Source: Rhodobacteraceae bacterium HTCC2150
GTDB lineage: Bacteria > Pseudomonadota > Alphaproteobacteria > Rhodobacterales > Rhodobacteraceae
Assembly (NCBI GenBank): GCA_000169395.1
Contig: AAXZ01000003.1
Location: 1-64,000, forward strand
DNA: 64,000 nt
Direction of reading: 5' to 3'
Shown here: piece after piece, positions 8,642 to 16,437 of the stretch
Layout of the letters: each line of letters starts with the position of its first letter
Position numbering within the stretch: position 1 is the first letter of the stretch
Notes under the pieces: model-generated
What the model was told of the DNA's origin: nothing
Databases searched by the model: none
The model's input: only the letters and a program-made list of their open reading frames with translations
Program-made: the position numbers and the translations under genes

Positions 8642-9450
8642 GGTTGGGCGTTCGGCGTAAACAAAGCTTGGCCATCTAACGTATGCGCCGCTATGGCTGA
8701 TTGCCCATCTGAACCCAGCAACCAAGTGATGAAACGATCAGCCGCCTTGGTTTTTGTTTTGGGGCAGTGATCGGGCGACACGGCAATGACGCCATATTGA
8801 TTGAACAACAATGGATCATTTTGATACACGATCCGGTGGTTGCGTTTATTTTGAAATGTCAGCCAAGTTGCGCGATCACTTAGGGTGTAAGCCCCTAATT
8901 CCACAGCAATATTTAGGGTGGCACCCATGCTGGAACCAGTTTCTAGATACCATGTGCCGCTTTCTGGTAGTGGATCATGAACCGATGCGGCCCACAAGGC
9001 ACGTTCCTTTTTATGTGTGCCACTGTCATCACCACGCGAGGCAAATTTTGCACTCTTTTTTGCGATACTACCAAATGCTGCAGATAGGTTTTGCGTTTCC
9101 ATAACAGAGGCCGGATCACCATTTGGGCCGATCAAGACAAAATCATTGTACATTAGATCATGGCGCTTAATGCCAAAGCCAGCAGCAACAAACGCTTCTT
9201 CTGCTTGTTTTGCATGTACGATCAACACATCTGCATCGCAGTTCTGCGCGTTGCGCAACGCTTGGCCTGTTCCCACCGCAACCACACGAATTTCAACGTC
9301 TAATGTCGCTTCGGCAAGCGGGATAAGATGATCATAAAGACCAGAGTTTTTGGTTGAGGTCGTGGATTGTAAAACGATGAAATCTTTGGCCGTCGCTTCA
9401 TGACAGGTAAGGGCGCAAACTAGGGCGAAAAGGTACATGATTTTTGACAT
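8638..9450 (-). CDS. tupA: Tungstate ABC transporter substrate-binding protein
   Basis: 270 residues from ATG 9450, chosen because it gives a signal peptide (SKIMYLFALVCALTCHEATAKD) and begins 7 bases after the tupC stop. A longer frame to 9534 lies inside tupC. The mature protein begins IVLQSTTSTKNSGLYDHL, the TupA oxyanion-binding signature TTSTxxSGL, followed by VAVGTGQAL and DADVLIVHAK. TupA proteins bind tungstate, and some molybdate, very tightly in the periplasm. It is the last gene of tupB-tupC-tupA on the minus strand and converges on xdhC. Assignment to tungstate rather than another oxyanion is by family; there is no direct proof. Confidence 0.85.
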   Translation of the reverse strand: MSKIMYLFALVCALTCHEATAKDFIVLQSTTSTKNSGLYDHLIPLAEATLDVEIRVVAVGTGQALRNAQNCDADVLIVHAKQAEEAFVAAGFGIKRHDLMYNDFVLIGPNGDPASVMETQNLSAAFGSIAKKSAKFASRGDDSGTHKKERALWAASVHDPLPESGTWYLETGSSMGATLNIAVELGAYTLSDRATWLTFQNKRNHRIVYQNDPLLFNQYGVIAVSPDHCPKTKTKAADRFITWLLGSDGQSAIAAHTLDGQALFTPNAQP

Positions 9451-9457
9451 GTTGGTT

Positions 9458-10213
9458 TTACTTTGGATCCAGAAAGAGAGTGCCTGCCAGATATGCCTGT
9501 GCGGCGTGGGATTGGGCACGATCAAAAAAGACATTTACATCACCAGTTTCGACAACTTTGCCTTGATGAACAAAAACAACATCGTTTGCCAACCTTTTTG
9601 CCTGTGCTGCATCATGGGTCACAAGAATGACTTTGGTGCCATTGGCGACCAATTCGACAATCTGTTCCTCAATCATGGCGGTGGCATAAGGGTCAAGATG
9701 TGCGGTTGGCTCATCCAGAAACAACAATTTTGGTGCAAAGGCGAGCGCGCGCGCGATTGCCAGACGTTGTTGCTCTCCACCAGACAGGCGGCGGGCTGGG
9801 CTGTTGGCAAGGTCTGTCAGTCGCGCCTGAATTAGCAAATCGGTCAATCTTTGGGCGCGTTCACTGCGTGTAAGGTTGGTAAGTGATAGAGCATGGCGCA
9901 GATTGCCATTTACCGTTCGGCGCAACAAAACGGGGTGTTGAAATACAAACCCAACGGCGCCTAAATTTGTGGGGATGCCACGAATGATGCCTTCGTCAGC
10001 AGGTAAAATTCCGGCCAACACGCGCAAAAGAAGGGATTTCCCCGCGCCGTTCTGGCCCATGATGGCCGTGACCCCGTTTGATTGGATCGATAATGTTGCC
10101 CCATCCAAAAGGCGTTTTCCCTGACGGACAACAGCAATGTTCTGCGCCTCTATAGGTTTTTCTATGTGCGCAGTCGTTTGATTAGGAAAGGGAAAGATAT
10201 TTGGATCAGCCAT
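9458..10213 (-). CDS. tupC: Tungstate ABC transporter ATP-binding protein
   Basis: 251 residues. It has Walker A (GQNGAGKS), Q-loop (VFQHPVLL), ABC signature (LSGGEQQR), Walker B (LLFLDEPTAHLD) and the switch histidine (VTHD). It is the energising subunit at the inner face of the membrane. The start overlaps the tupB end by 8 bases, indicating a translationally coupled operon. About 30 residues precede the canonical ABC fold (IEAQNIAVVRQGKRLL). Assignment as TupC rests on its place between TupB-like and TupA-like proteins, since the ATPase alone would only read as an ABC importer subunit. Confidence 0.85.
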   Translation of the reverse strand: MADPNIFPFPNQTTAHIEKPIEAQNIAVVRQGKRLLDGATLSIQSNGVTAIMGQNGAGKSLLLRVLAGILPADEGIIRGIPTNLGAVGFVFQHPVLLRRTVNGNLRHALSLTNLTRSERAQRLTDLLIQARLTDLANSPARRLSGGEQQRLAIARALAFAPKLLFLDEPTAHLDPYATAMIEEQIVELVANGTKVILVTHDAAQAKRLANDVVFVHQGKVVETGDVNVFFDRAQSHAAQAYLAGTLFLDPK

Positions 10214-10910
10214 GATTATGCCGATGATTTGGGTGGCCCAAAAGATAGACCAACCCGTTGATTACAAGTGTCAAAGACACCAATACAAAACCTAATCCCA
10301 ACGCCAGTTCTAATGCCCCGCGCGAAGTTTCCAGCGCAATCGCAGTCGTCATAACACGGGTGACATGATTGATGTTTCCCCCAACGATCATCACCGCGCC
10401 TACTTCAGCTAAGGCGCGACCAAGACCCACCATCATGGCCATAACCAAAGCAAAGCGCCCTTCCCATAACAAGGTTGCAATGATTGCGAGGCGACTGGCG
10501 TGCAAGGCTTGCAAGCTTTCGGAAAATTCACCCAGCAAACCTGCAATCGCATCACGGGTCAGGGCTATTAATATTGGTGTAACAAGTAGACATTGCGCAA
10601 TGATCATCGCTTTGGGGGTATATAATAGGTTCAAAACACCCAAACTGCCCGCTGACGAAAATAGAATATAAAGCGTTAGGCCGACCACAACCGGCGGCAA
10701 TCCCATAAAGGCGTTAATGATAACGATACATAGGCCGCGTCCGGGAAATTTGAATACAGCAAGGGACGCGCCAGCTGGTATGCCGATTAAGGCTGCGATT
10801 GATACCGCACAGAACGTTATCCACATTGAAAGTGACACGATTTCAACCAAGTCAGAATCCAAAGACCAGACAAGTGAGAAAGCTACAGAAAAGGCATCAG
10901 AAAAATTCAA
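10206..10910 (-). CDS. tupB: Tungstate ABC transporter permease
   Basis: 234 residues with about five to six hydrophobic spans, for example SMWITFCAVSIAALIGIPAGASLAV, a middle span near AFMGLPPVVVGLTLYILF, and a C-terminal LALGLGFVLVSLTLVINGLVYLL. The EAA-type cytoplasmic loop around ALAEVGAVMIVGGNI contacts the ATPase. MGLPPVVVGL is characteristic of the TupB/molybdate-type permeases. First gene of the leftward tupBCA operon. The 111 bases between it and infC hold the infC terminator. Start codon ATG at 10910. Confidence 0.85.
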   Translation of the reverse strand: MNFSDAFSVAFSLVWSLDSDLVEIVSLSMWITFCAVSIAALIGIPAGASLAVFKFPGRGLCIVIINAFMGLPPVVVGLTLYILFSSAGSLGVLNLLYTPKAMIIAQCLLVTPILIALTRDAIAGLLGEFSESLQALHASRLAIIATLLWEGRFALVMAMMVGLGRALAEVGAVMIVGGNINHVTRVMTTAIALETSRGALELALGLGFVLVSLTLVINGLVYLLGHPNHRHNHG

Positions 10911-10956
10911 CGCTTAATTCCTAAAGGCGAAAGGGGCCACGCAATCAGATGTGCCG

Positions 10957-10991
10957 AAAAAAAGGCCCAAAAGCAATTGCTCTTGGGCCCG
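10957..10991 (-). terminator. Rho-independent terminator of infC
   Basis: Read on the minus strand, GGGCCCAAGAGC and GCTTTTGGGCC pair around AATT and are followed by a run of seven T. It starts about 30 bases after the infC stop. Confidence 0.85.
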
Positions 10992-11021
10992 TTTCTAATT
11001 TTTCACATCCAATTGATGTGT

Positions 11022-11567
11022 TTATTTTGGCAAAGGTCCGATCATCATGATCATTTGACGACCTTCCATTTTTGGCATGTTTTCAATTTTGCCAAGTTCA
11101 ACAACGTCGGCTGCAACACGCTCTAGCAATTCGCGGCCCAAGTTTTGGTGCGCCATTTCGCGACCACGAAAACGCATGGTGATCTTCACCTTGTCGCCGT
11201 TTTCAAGAAACTTGAACACATTGCGCATCTTTACGCCGTAATCATGTTTGTCCGTATTCGGGCGAAACTTGATTTCCTTGATCTCGATGATCTTTTGCTT
11301 TTTGCGCGCTTCGGATTCACGTTTTTGCTGTTCGTATTTGTACTTGCCGAAATCCATGATCTTACACACGGGCGGGTTAGCATTTGGGGAAATCTCCACC
11401 AAGTCCAATCCAGCTTGCTCGGCTTGTTCCATGGCAGCACGCGGCGATACAACGCCGCCGTTTTCACCATCGGCACCGATCAGTCGAATTTCGGGGGAAT
11501 TAATGCGTTCATTCACGCGAGGGCCAGTTTCACGCACTGGCGGGGCGTTGTGGGGTCTGCGGGCTAT
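11022..11567 (-). CDS. infC: Translation initiation factor IF-3 (probable ATA start)
   Basis: IF-3 binds the 30S subunit and proofreads start-codon and initiator-tRNA choice. The protein has the N-domain ([20 protein letters not shown]-like, [27 protein letters not shown]) and the C-domain ([26 protein letters not shown]). The conserved alphaproteobacterial start RRPHNAPP is preceded by an ATA codon at 11567-11565, with AGAAGGAA about 8 bases upstream and no ATG/GTG/TTG nearby. A longer frame to 11636 exists but adds non-conserved residues. A rare start codon is the known basis of infC autoregulation in E. coli (AUU), so ATA is the preferred start here. Length is then 181 residues. Confidence 0.9.
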   Translation of the reverse strand: MARRPHNAPPVRETGPRVNERINSPEIRLIGADGENGGVVSPRAAMEQAEQAGLDLVEISPNANPPVCKIMDFGKYKYEQQKRESEARKKQKIIEIKEIKFRPNTDKHDYGVKMRNVFKFLENGDKVKITMRFRGREMAHQNLGRELLERVAADVVELGKIENMPKMEGRQMIMMIGPLPK

Positions 11568-11756
11568 AGCGCCGTTCCTTCTGTGGTTTTTATTCGTCTC
11601 TGCGCATAAAGTAGCGATCCCTTGCGCAACCTTCAACTGCTATTCGGTGGATTAGGGGGAAGTTTCGCAAACTGCTCCCCTATCGGATTGCGAATCTTCC
11701 TTTACAAGCATAGATCGCGGCCAGAAATGGCACTTAATCCATAAAGGGGATGAGTT

Positions 11757-12743
11757 ATGAATAAAACTATTGGTCTTGTTGTTGTCGCAGTGATCGCAGC
11801 GGTCGGCGCATATTTCTTCTTTGGTCCCAAAGAAATGAAGGAAACGATGAGTGCAACAACCGAATCGGTGACAGAAACTGTTACTGAAACAGTGACGGCA
11901 CCCGCAGAATCAGCACTTGAATCCGCTGCGGAATCAGTAAGCGACGTTGTCTCTGATGCGGCGTCTTCTGTTGTTGAAACGGTAACTGAAACAGCCACTG
12001 CTGCGGTTGACGAAGCCGTTGAAAATGCCACTGAGGCGGCGACATCTGCGGTTGAAGGCGTTGTTGAATCTGTAACTGACACGGCTACATCCGCTGTTGA
12101 GGGTGCTCTTGAAACGGCCGATTCCGTTGTCGAAACCGTCACTGAGACGGCTGGTGCCGCTGCAGAAACAGCAACAGAAATGGCGACTGACACGGCAGAG
12201 GCCGCGGTTGAGACAGCGACAGATACAACAACTGCTGTTGTCGAAACTGTTACTGAAACGGCAACTGAAACTGCAACAACTGCCGTTGAAACTGCGACTG
12301 AAACAGCATCTGATACTGCAACAACTGCTGTTGAAACTGCGACAGAGACAGCATCTGATACTGCGACAGCAGCTGTTGAAACTGTGACAGAGACAGCAAC
12401 TGAAACTGCTGAAACTGCTACCGAGACAGTGACTGAGTCTGCTGACGCGGTTGTTGAAACAGTAACTGAAACAGCTACAGAAACTGCAACTGAAGCAGTA
12501 ACAGAGACAGCGACTGAAACCGAAGAGGTTGTGGAAACAACGACAGAAGTTGCAACAGAAACAACTGCTGACCCTCTAAGTGTCGAAGGTTTTGATCTGG
12601 CCGCAGTGACGGGTTTGATTGATGGCGCTGGTTTGTCTCAGGTTAAATCGTCTTTGCTAAAAACTGCTCTTGATGCAGCAAAAGACAATCCAGAGGCATT
12701 AGGCGAAGCATTGGCAACGGTTAAAGCTGCTTTGGGTATGTAA
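11757..12743 (+). CDS. Thr/Glu/Ala-rich repeat protein with N-terminal membrane anchor
   Basis: 328 residues with three parts. Residues 4-24 are a single hydrophobic span (TIGLVVVAVIAAVGAYFFFG), which could be an uncleaved anchor or signal. Residues 30-275 are almost only T, E, A, V, S and D in VETxTETAT-type repeats. The clearest unit is 15 residues (TTAVETATETASDTA), repeated perfectly in protein and nearly so in DNA at 12276-12320 and 12321-12365. Residues 276-328 form a short helical domain (GFDLAAVTGLIDGAGL, then a KAALGM end). The repeat part is acidic and probably a long helix or an extended linker. AAGGGG lies 7 bases before the ATG. No function is known to me. It is a single-gene unit with its own terminator. 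Confidence 0.8.
   Translation: MNKTIGLVVVAVIAAVGAYFFFGPKEMKETMSATTESVTETVTETVTAPAESALESAAESVSDVVSDAASSVVETVTETATAAVDEAVENATEAATSAVEGVVESVTDTATSAVEGALETADSVVETVTETAGAAAETATEMATDTAEAAVETATDTTTAVVETVTETATETATTAVETATETASDTATTAVETATETASDTATAAVETVTETATETAETATETVTESADAVVETVTETATETATEAVTETATETEEVVETTTEVATETTADPLSVEGFDLAAVTGLIDGAGLSQVKSSLLKTALDAAKDNPEALGEALATVKAALGM
12276..12365 (+). repeat. 45-bp tandem repeat inside the Thr/Glu/Ala-rich gene
   Basis: Two adjacent 45-bp units encode the same 15 residues, with only three or so synonymous differences. The surrounding 700 bases are degenerate versions of ACTGAAACAGC-type words, so the whole tract is prone to slippage. Confidence 0.8.
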
Positions 12744-12768
12744 ACGCGATTACCTCATACAATTCTGA

Positions 12769-12798
12769 GGCCCTCTATTGTTTAGAGGGCCTTTTTTT
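12769..12798 (+). terminator. Rho-independent terminator after repeat protein
   Basis: GGCCCTCTA pairs with TAGAGGGCC around a short loop and is followed by seven T. The T run overlaps the stop codon of the convergent Hint protein gene. Confidence 0.85.
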
Positions 12799-13795
12799 AT
12801 GCCGCGATCTGATGGCCGTAATCCAAGACCAAGGTTAAATCCGGATCGACCAATCGTTTCGCTGAAATTCGGGGCAGGGGCATTTCACGAATTGGCGGAT
12901 GATCGCGCCTATCATCGATTATTTCAAAACCATCATAACCCGCGTAATCAATAAAGCTTTCAACTGGGACGCCCTCGGCCACGATTAGTTCATGGTTTTC
13001 TGTTTCCAAATGGTGATAAACGAAATTCCCCAACAAGCCTGGCACACGATAAATGGTGTCGTTGTTGATCAGACATGCCGCATTTATTAATTGACCATCG
13101 ATGCCAAGCGCGTGATCGCCTGTCAGGTAAAAATCTTGTTCTGGATACCCAAGGCCAAGCGCGTTCGCGCGTATGCAGATTGGATTTACGTCGTCGGGAT
13201 TCTTAAAGGCGGAGGCGATTTTTTGTTCACCGCGCCATTTTAAGACCGTTGTTCCACCTGCCGCTGTCGTGATTAGATCGCCTTGGGCCAATGTTTCAAC
13301 CGCTTTGTAACCCGTCGGGGTCAAGATCCGTGTACCTGTGAGAAAACAATTCACCGACATGGTGACGGTGTCTATGTTCATCAAAAGACTGGATTTAAAT
13401 TGAATTGATGTAAACTCGCCCGCGAAATGCAAACTGCCGCTGGGGTTAATGTCAGAATTCGTGAATTGGGCCACGACACTGCCAGTGCTGTTTAGAAAGC
13501 TAATACCGGCATTGCCATAGACGATACCAAAATCAAGCGTGGCATTGGAAAAAATGTGGCTTGCGTTGCCTGTCGATAGGGCCAACGTATCGGTGCCGCG
13601 CACGTTCAGCATGCCGGAATTTCCCGTGTCAAAGTTGCTGTTTGACGCATTTGAACTGTACGTAAAGTTCAATCCAAATGCAGAAAACAGGGCGGTGTCA
13701 TTGGCGGAAATCGTCCCAGATCCGCCGAAACCAGCAATTGCATAGGTCGCAATGCCAAAGTCGAAATGAAGTACTGTTTGATTTGTTGTGGGCAT
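12797..13795 (-). CDS. Hint-domain protein, copy 1
   Basis: 332 residues from ATG 13795, which aligns with the start of copy 2; GTG 13858 would add 21. The N-terminal ~149 residues are beta-rich and polar (GNSGMLNVRGTDTLAL, FLNSTGSVVAQF). A Hint_2-type domain follows, beginning at Cys150 in the context SVN-CFLTGTRILTPTG. Further Hint blocks are LTGDHALGIDG, VYHHLETENHELIVAEG, ESFIDYAGYDGF and a C-terminal EMPLPRIS. Hint domains rearrange the peptide bond before the first Cys. Here there is no C-extein HN motif, so hedgehog-like self-cleavage rather than splicing is the plausible chemistry. No classical signal peptide was seen. Paralogues lie at 13957 and 33234. Function in the cell is unknown. 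Confidence 0.8.
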   Translation of the reverse strand: MPTTNQTVLHFDFGIATYAIAGFGGSGTISANDTALFSAFGLNFTYSSNASNSNFDTGNSGMLNVRGTDTLALSTGNASHIFSNATLDFGIVYGNAGISFLNSTGSVVAQFTNSDINPSGSLHFAGEFTSIQFKSSLLMNIDTVTMSVNCFLTGTRILTPTGYKAVETLAQGDLITTAAGGTTVLKWRGEQKIASAFKNPDDVNPICIRANALGLGYPEQDFYLTGDHALGIDGQLINAACLINNDTIYRVPGLLGNFVYHHLETENHELIVAEGVPVESFIDYAGYDGFEIIDDRRDHPPIREMPLPRISAKRLVDPDLTLVLDYGHQIAA

Positions 13796-13956
13796 AGGAT
13801 CACCAAAATTGCCTGCAAATTCCAAATCACACGGATTATGCGAAATGGGAAAAGCCACCCCACCACAAGATATGCTTTACGCAATCAGTATCGCGACCAA
13901 TTTTTTAACAAGAGGTGAATTTGAAACGGCAATCGAGGTGCGTGGTTAACAGCTGC

Positions 13957-14973
13957 CTAAGCCGCCCGCTGTTTGCCAAGATGCGCAATCAGTGCTTTAG
14001 GAACTTTTGACGCAGATGAAACACGCGGCAAAGGCATTTCTTTTATTGGTGTTTGCGTTTTGGAATTGGGGAATAAATCTTGGCGTCCTGTGTAATCAAC
14101 GAATGTTTCTACCGATACACCATTTGCTAAAATCAAAACATGTTCAGCGCATTCAATGTGGTAATAATTGAAATTCGTCACCGGCCAATTTCGGGTTTGA
14201 AATATTGTATCACTGTTCACCAATGATCCAGCTGTATAAATTATCCCATCAATTTCAATGCCATGATCAGAACTCATGAATAAATCCGCTGAGGGGAAAC
14301 CATAACCCAGTGCGCCTTTCATAATGCAGATTGGGTTAATCAGGCTTGGCGCTTGAAACGTCGGGAAAACGGTTTGGCGTCCGATGTTTTGAATTTCGAT
14401 TGCGTCGCCTTGCATGGTCGTAACAAAATCACCCTTGGCCAAATTTTCGATATTTTTCGGGCCTGATGGTGTGTCGATCTTTGTGCCTGCTGTAAAACAA
14501 TTCACTGTAAAGGTCAGGGAATTTATGTTCATTAATACAGAGCTTTTGAAACGAATTGCGTCAAACTTTCCGGCAAAATACAGCGAACCCCCGCCAGAAA
14601 AGTCATTTTCAGTGAAAGCCGCCAGCACGGCGCCTGTGCTGTTTAAAAAAGAAACAGTGGCGGAACCAAAAACGATACCAAGATCCAATGTAACGTTTGA
14701 AAAACTATGATCTGGCCCGCTGGGTGCAAGGGCTAGTGTATCCGTGCCACGTACGTTTATTGCACCACTATTGCCCGCATCAATGTTGCTGGCTTGGCCG
14801 GCGGAACTATATGAAAAATGAACGCCGCCAACAGCACCAAAAACTGGGCCACTGACCACGTTGAAATAGGCTGTGTCACCCGCCGCGATGGCGTTATTGG
14901 ACCCAAAACCTGTACCAATCACAGTTTTTGAGCCAAATGAAAAATCCAGCGTTGTATAGTCCGCAATTGCCAT
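13957..14973 (-). CDS. Hint-domain protein, copy 2
   Basis: 338 residues from ATG 14973, with GAAGGGCGG upstream; GTG 14982 is in frame. The N-terminal module is clearly homologous to copy 1 (GNSGAINVRGTDTLALAP, LDLGIVFGSATVSFLNSTG, SLYFAGKF, FKSSVLMNIN). The Hint domain starts at Cys159 (TVN-CFTAGTKIDTPSG). Further blocks are MSSDHGIEIDG, NYYHIECAEHVLILANG and ETFVDYTGRQDLF, ending with EMPLPRVS. It lies 161 bases upstream of copy 1 on the same strand, so the pair is a tandem duplication and may be co-transcribed. A CtrA-type box sits about 90-120 bases upstream of its start, which ties it to the CtrA regulon by inference. Confidence 0.8.
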   Translation of the reverse strand: MAIADYTTLDFSFGSKTVIGTGFGSNNAIAAGDTAYFNVVSGPVFGAVGGVHFSYSSAGQASNIDAGNSGAINVRGTDTLALAPSGPDHSFSNVTLDLGIVFGSATVSFLNSTGAVLAAFTENDFSGGGSLYFAGKFDAIRFKSSVLMNINSLTFTVNCFTAGTKIDTPSGPKNIENLAKGDFVTTMQGDAIEIQNIGRQTVFPTFQAPSLINPICIMKGALGYGFPSADLFMSSDHGIEIDGIIYTAGSLVNSDTIFQTRNWPVTNFNYYHIECAEHVLILANGVSVETFVDYTGRQDLFPNSKTQTPIKEMPLPRVSSASKVPKALIAHLGKQRAA

Positions 14974-15060
14974 AGAATGCACCGCCCTTCATCTTGGGCA
15001 CATGCAAGCACACCCAAAACCCGTCAAAAGAACGCAAAACGTTCATGATAGGACTGACAG

Positions 15061-15093
15061 TTAACCCTTAATAAACCATTAACGGATTGTTAA
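15061..15093. promoter_or_regulatory. CtrA-type box cluster upstream of Hint copy 2
   Basis: Four TTAA words start at 15061, 15068, 15079 and 15090. The 15068/15079 pair reads TTAATAAACCATTAAC, an exact TTAA-N7-TTAAC match. The 15079/15090 pair is again TTAA-N7-TTAA. This is the known alphaproteobacterial CtrA recognition pattern, seen here as two overlapping sites. It lies between the fpr stop and the Hint copy 2 start, both on the minus strand, so it can only drive the Hint genes. Confidence 0.6.
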
Positions 15094-15117
15094 TCTTGAT
15101 GAATAAATAGGAAAGAA

Positions 15118-15936
15118 CTAGCCGACAAAGGCTTTTTCAACCACATATTCCGCAGGATCTGAATTTGCACCTTCACGCAGGCCAAAACCTTCGAGTATCT
15201 CTTTGATATCGTTGTTCAAACCCATCGATCCACAAACCATTGCGCGATCTGTGTCGGCGGTGATCGTCTCAATACCCAAGTCATTGAAAACAGTGCCATC
15301 GCTTAATAACGTTGTAATCCGACCCATCTTGGGGCTCTCTTCGCGAGTCGTGGTTGGGTAATACGTTAATTTGTTGCCAATAAATTCACCGATAAGCGGA
15401 TCATCTGCCAAGTTTTCAACCAATTGGCGTCCATACTCTAATTCCGCAACATCGCGACAAGTGTGGGTGACGATCACTTGATCAAAACGCTCATAAGTTT
15501 CAGGGTCCCGCAAAAGGCTGGCGAAAGGCGCAAATCCGGTGCCCGTGGCGAAAAACCACAAACGTTTGCCCGGCGTCAACGCATCGTGAACCAAAGTGCC
15601 AACAGGTTTGGGGCGCAATATAAGTTCATCGCCAACCTTTAGGTGCTGCAAACGGCTGGTAAGTGGACCGTCTTGAACCTTGATTGAATAAAATTCCAAT
15701 TCTTCGTCCCAAGATGGTGACGCAATAGAATAAGCACGCAAAAGCGGACGACCATCGTCTTTCAACAAACCGATCATAACAAATTCACCAGAACGAAACC
15801 GCAGGGATTTCGGGCGTGTTACACGAAATGAAAATAACGTATCCGTCCAATGGGTTACGCTGGTAACAATTTGCGCATCTGGAAGGGCTTTTACGGGTTT
15901 TGCGTTTTCTGTGTTCACGGGATTTTGCTCTGTCAT
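15118..15936 (-). CDS. fpr: Ferredoxin--NADP reductase
   Basis: 272 residues, an FAD enzyme of the bacterial Fpr type. FAD-binding RAYSIASPSW lies near residue 69, followed by GPLTSRLQHL. NADP-binding blocks are FFATGTGFAPFASLLR and VTHTCR. The end is VEKAFVG, the C-terminal pattern of bacterial Fprs. It moves electrons between NADPH and ferredoxin or flavodoxin. It lies 72 bases downstream of the DUF934 gene of the sulfite-reductase operon on the same strand. Since no cysJ flavoprotein is present, it may supply electrons to CysI via ferredoxin (inference). The N-terminal 15 residues are variable. ATG 15936 is preferred. Confidence 0.9.
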   Translation of the reverse strand: MTEQNPVNTENAKPVKALPDAQIVTSVTHWTDTLFSFRVTRPKSLRFRSGEFVMIGLLKDDGRPLLRAYSIASPSWDEELEFYSIKVQDGPLTSRLQHLKVGDELILRPKPVGTLVHDALTPGKRLWFFATGTGFAPFASLLRDPETYERFDQVIVTHTCRDVAELEYGRQLVENLADDPLIGEFIGNKLTYYPTTTREESPKMGRITTLLSDGTVFNDLGIETITADTDRAMVCGSMGLNNDIKEILEGFGLREGANSDPAEYVVEKAFVG

Positions 15937-16008
15937 ATCTGTTTTGGGGCAAGAATACCCCGTCCTTTGTGGATCATATAGGGAGGAATGCGTTGAGGGT
16001 CTAGTTTA

Positions 16009-16437
16009 TCACGCGCGGCGCAGGCGCGACTGATAGTCATGGGCTTGCCATTTGGCACGGGCCAACCATTGATCTTCGGGTTGACGGGCGGCCATTTCAT
16101 CGCTGATTTCAACCTCATCAAAGCCTGACCTGCGCGCCATGGCGTATTGATCGGCAATGAGACCACCTCGCGCCCGAAGACGGCCACGAAAACCTAAAAG
16201 ACGAAGTTGACGCGCAATGGTAAATCCCCGGCCATCATGGCTGTTTGGAAAAAAGATCACGATCAGCCCGACGCGGTTGAAATAGGCGGTTAATTGGCTG
16301 GCCAATAGGGTGTTTGGAATGTCCAAACCATAGCCCATTGCAGGTTCCCAACTGGATTGGCTGGTGACATCCCAGTCCAGGATTTCACGATCCCAATCGT
16401 CGGCGACAAAGCCGCTGTCTTGTACAATAACGCTCAT
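16009..16437 (-). CDS. DUF934 family protein (sulfite reductase operon)
   Basis: 142 residues, soluble. The DUF934 pattern is visible: DIPNTLLASQLTAYFNRVGLIVIFFPNSHDGRGF, then ARQLRLLGFRGRLRARG and ADQYAMARRSGFDEVEI. The ATG overlaps the cysH stop (ATGA). DUF934 genes regularly accompany cysI/cysH in proteobacteria, and a role in sulfite reductase assembly or electron transfer has been suggested, but no activity is established. Context here supports assimilatory sulfate reduction. Confidence 0.85.
   Translation of the reverse strand: MSVIVQDSGFVADDWDREILDWDVTSQSSWEPAMGYGLDIPNTLLASQLTAYFNRVGLIVIFFPNSHDGRGFTIARQLRLLGFRGRLRARGGLIADQYAMARRSGFDEVEISDEMAARQPEDQWLARAKWQAHDYQSRLRRA

Noticed and set aside
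11850-12560. Repetitive tract read as a CRISPR array
   Set aside because: The repeats are contiguous, keep one long reading frame and have no unique spacers.
13905-13956. CtrA box upstream of Hint copy 1
   Set aside because: TTAA words are present but not at N7 spacing; the closest pair has CTAA as its second half.
12797-14973. Hint domains read as inteins or homing endonucleases
   Set aside because: No C-terminal His-Asn plus nucleophile, no interrupted host protein and no endonuclease motif.
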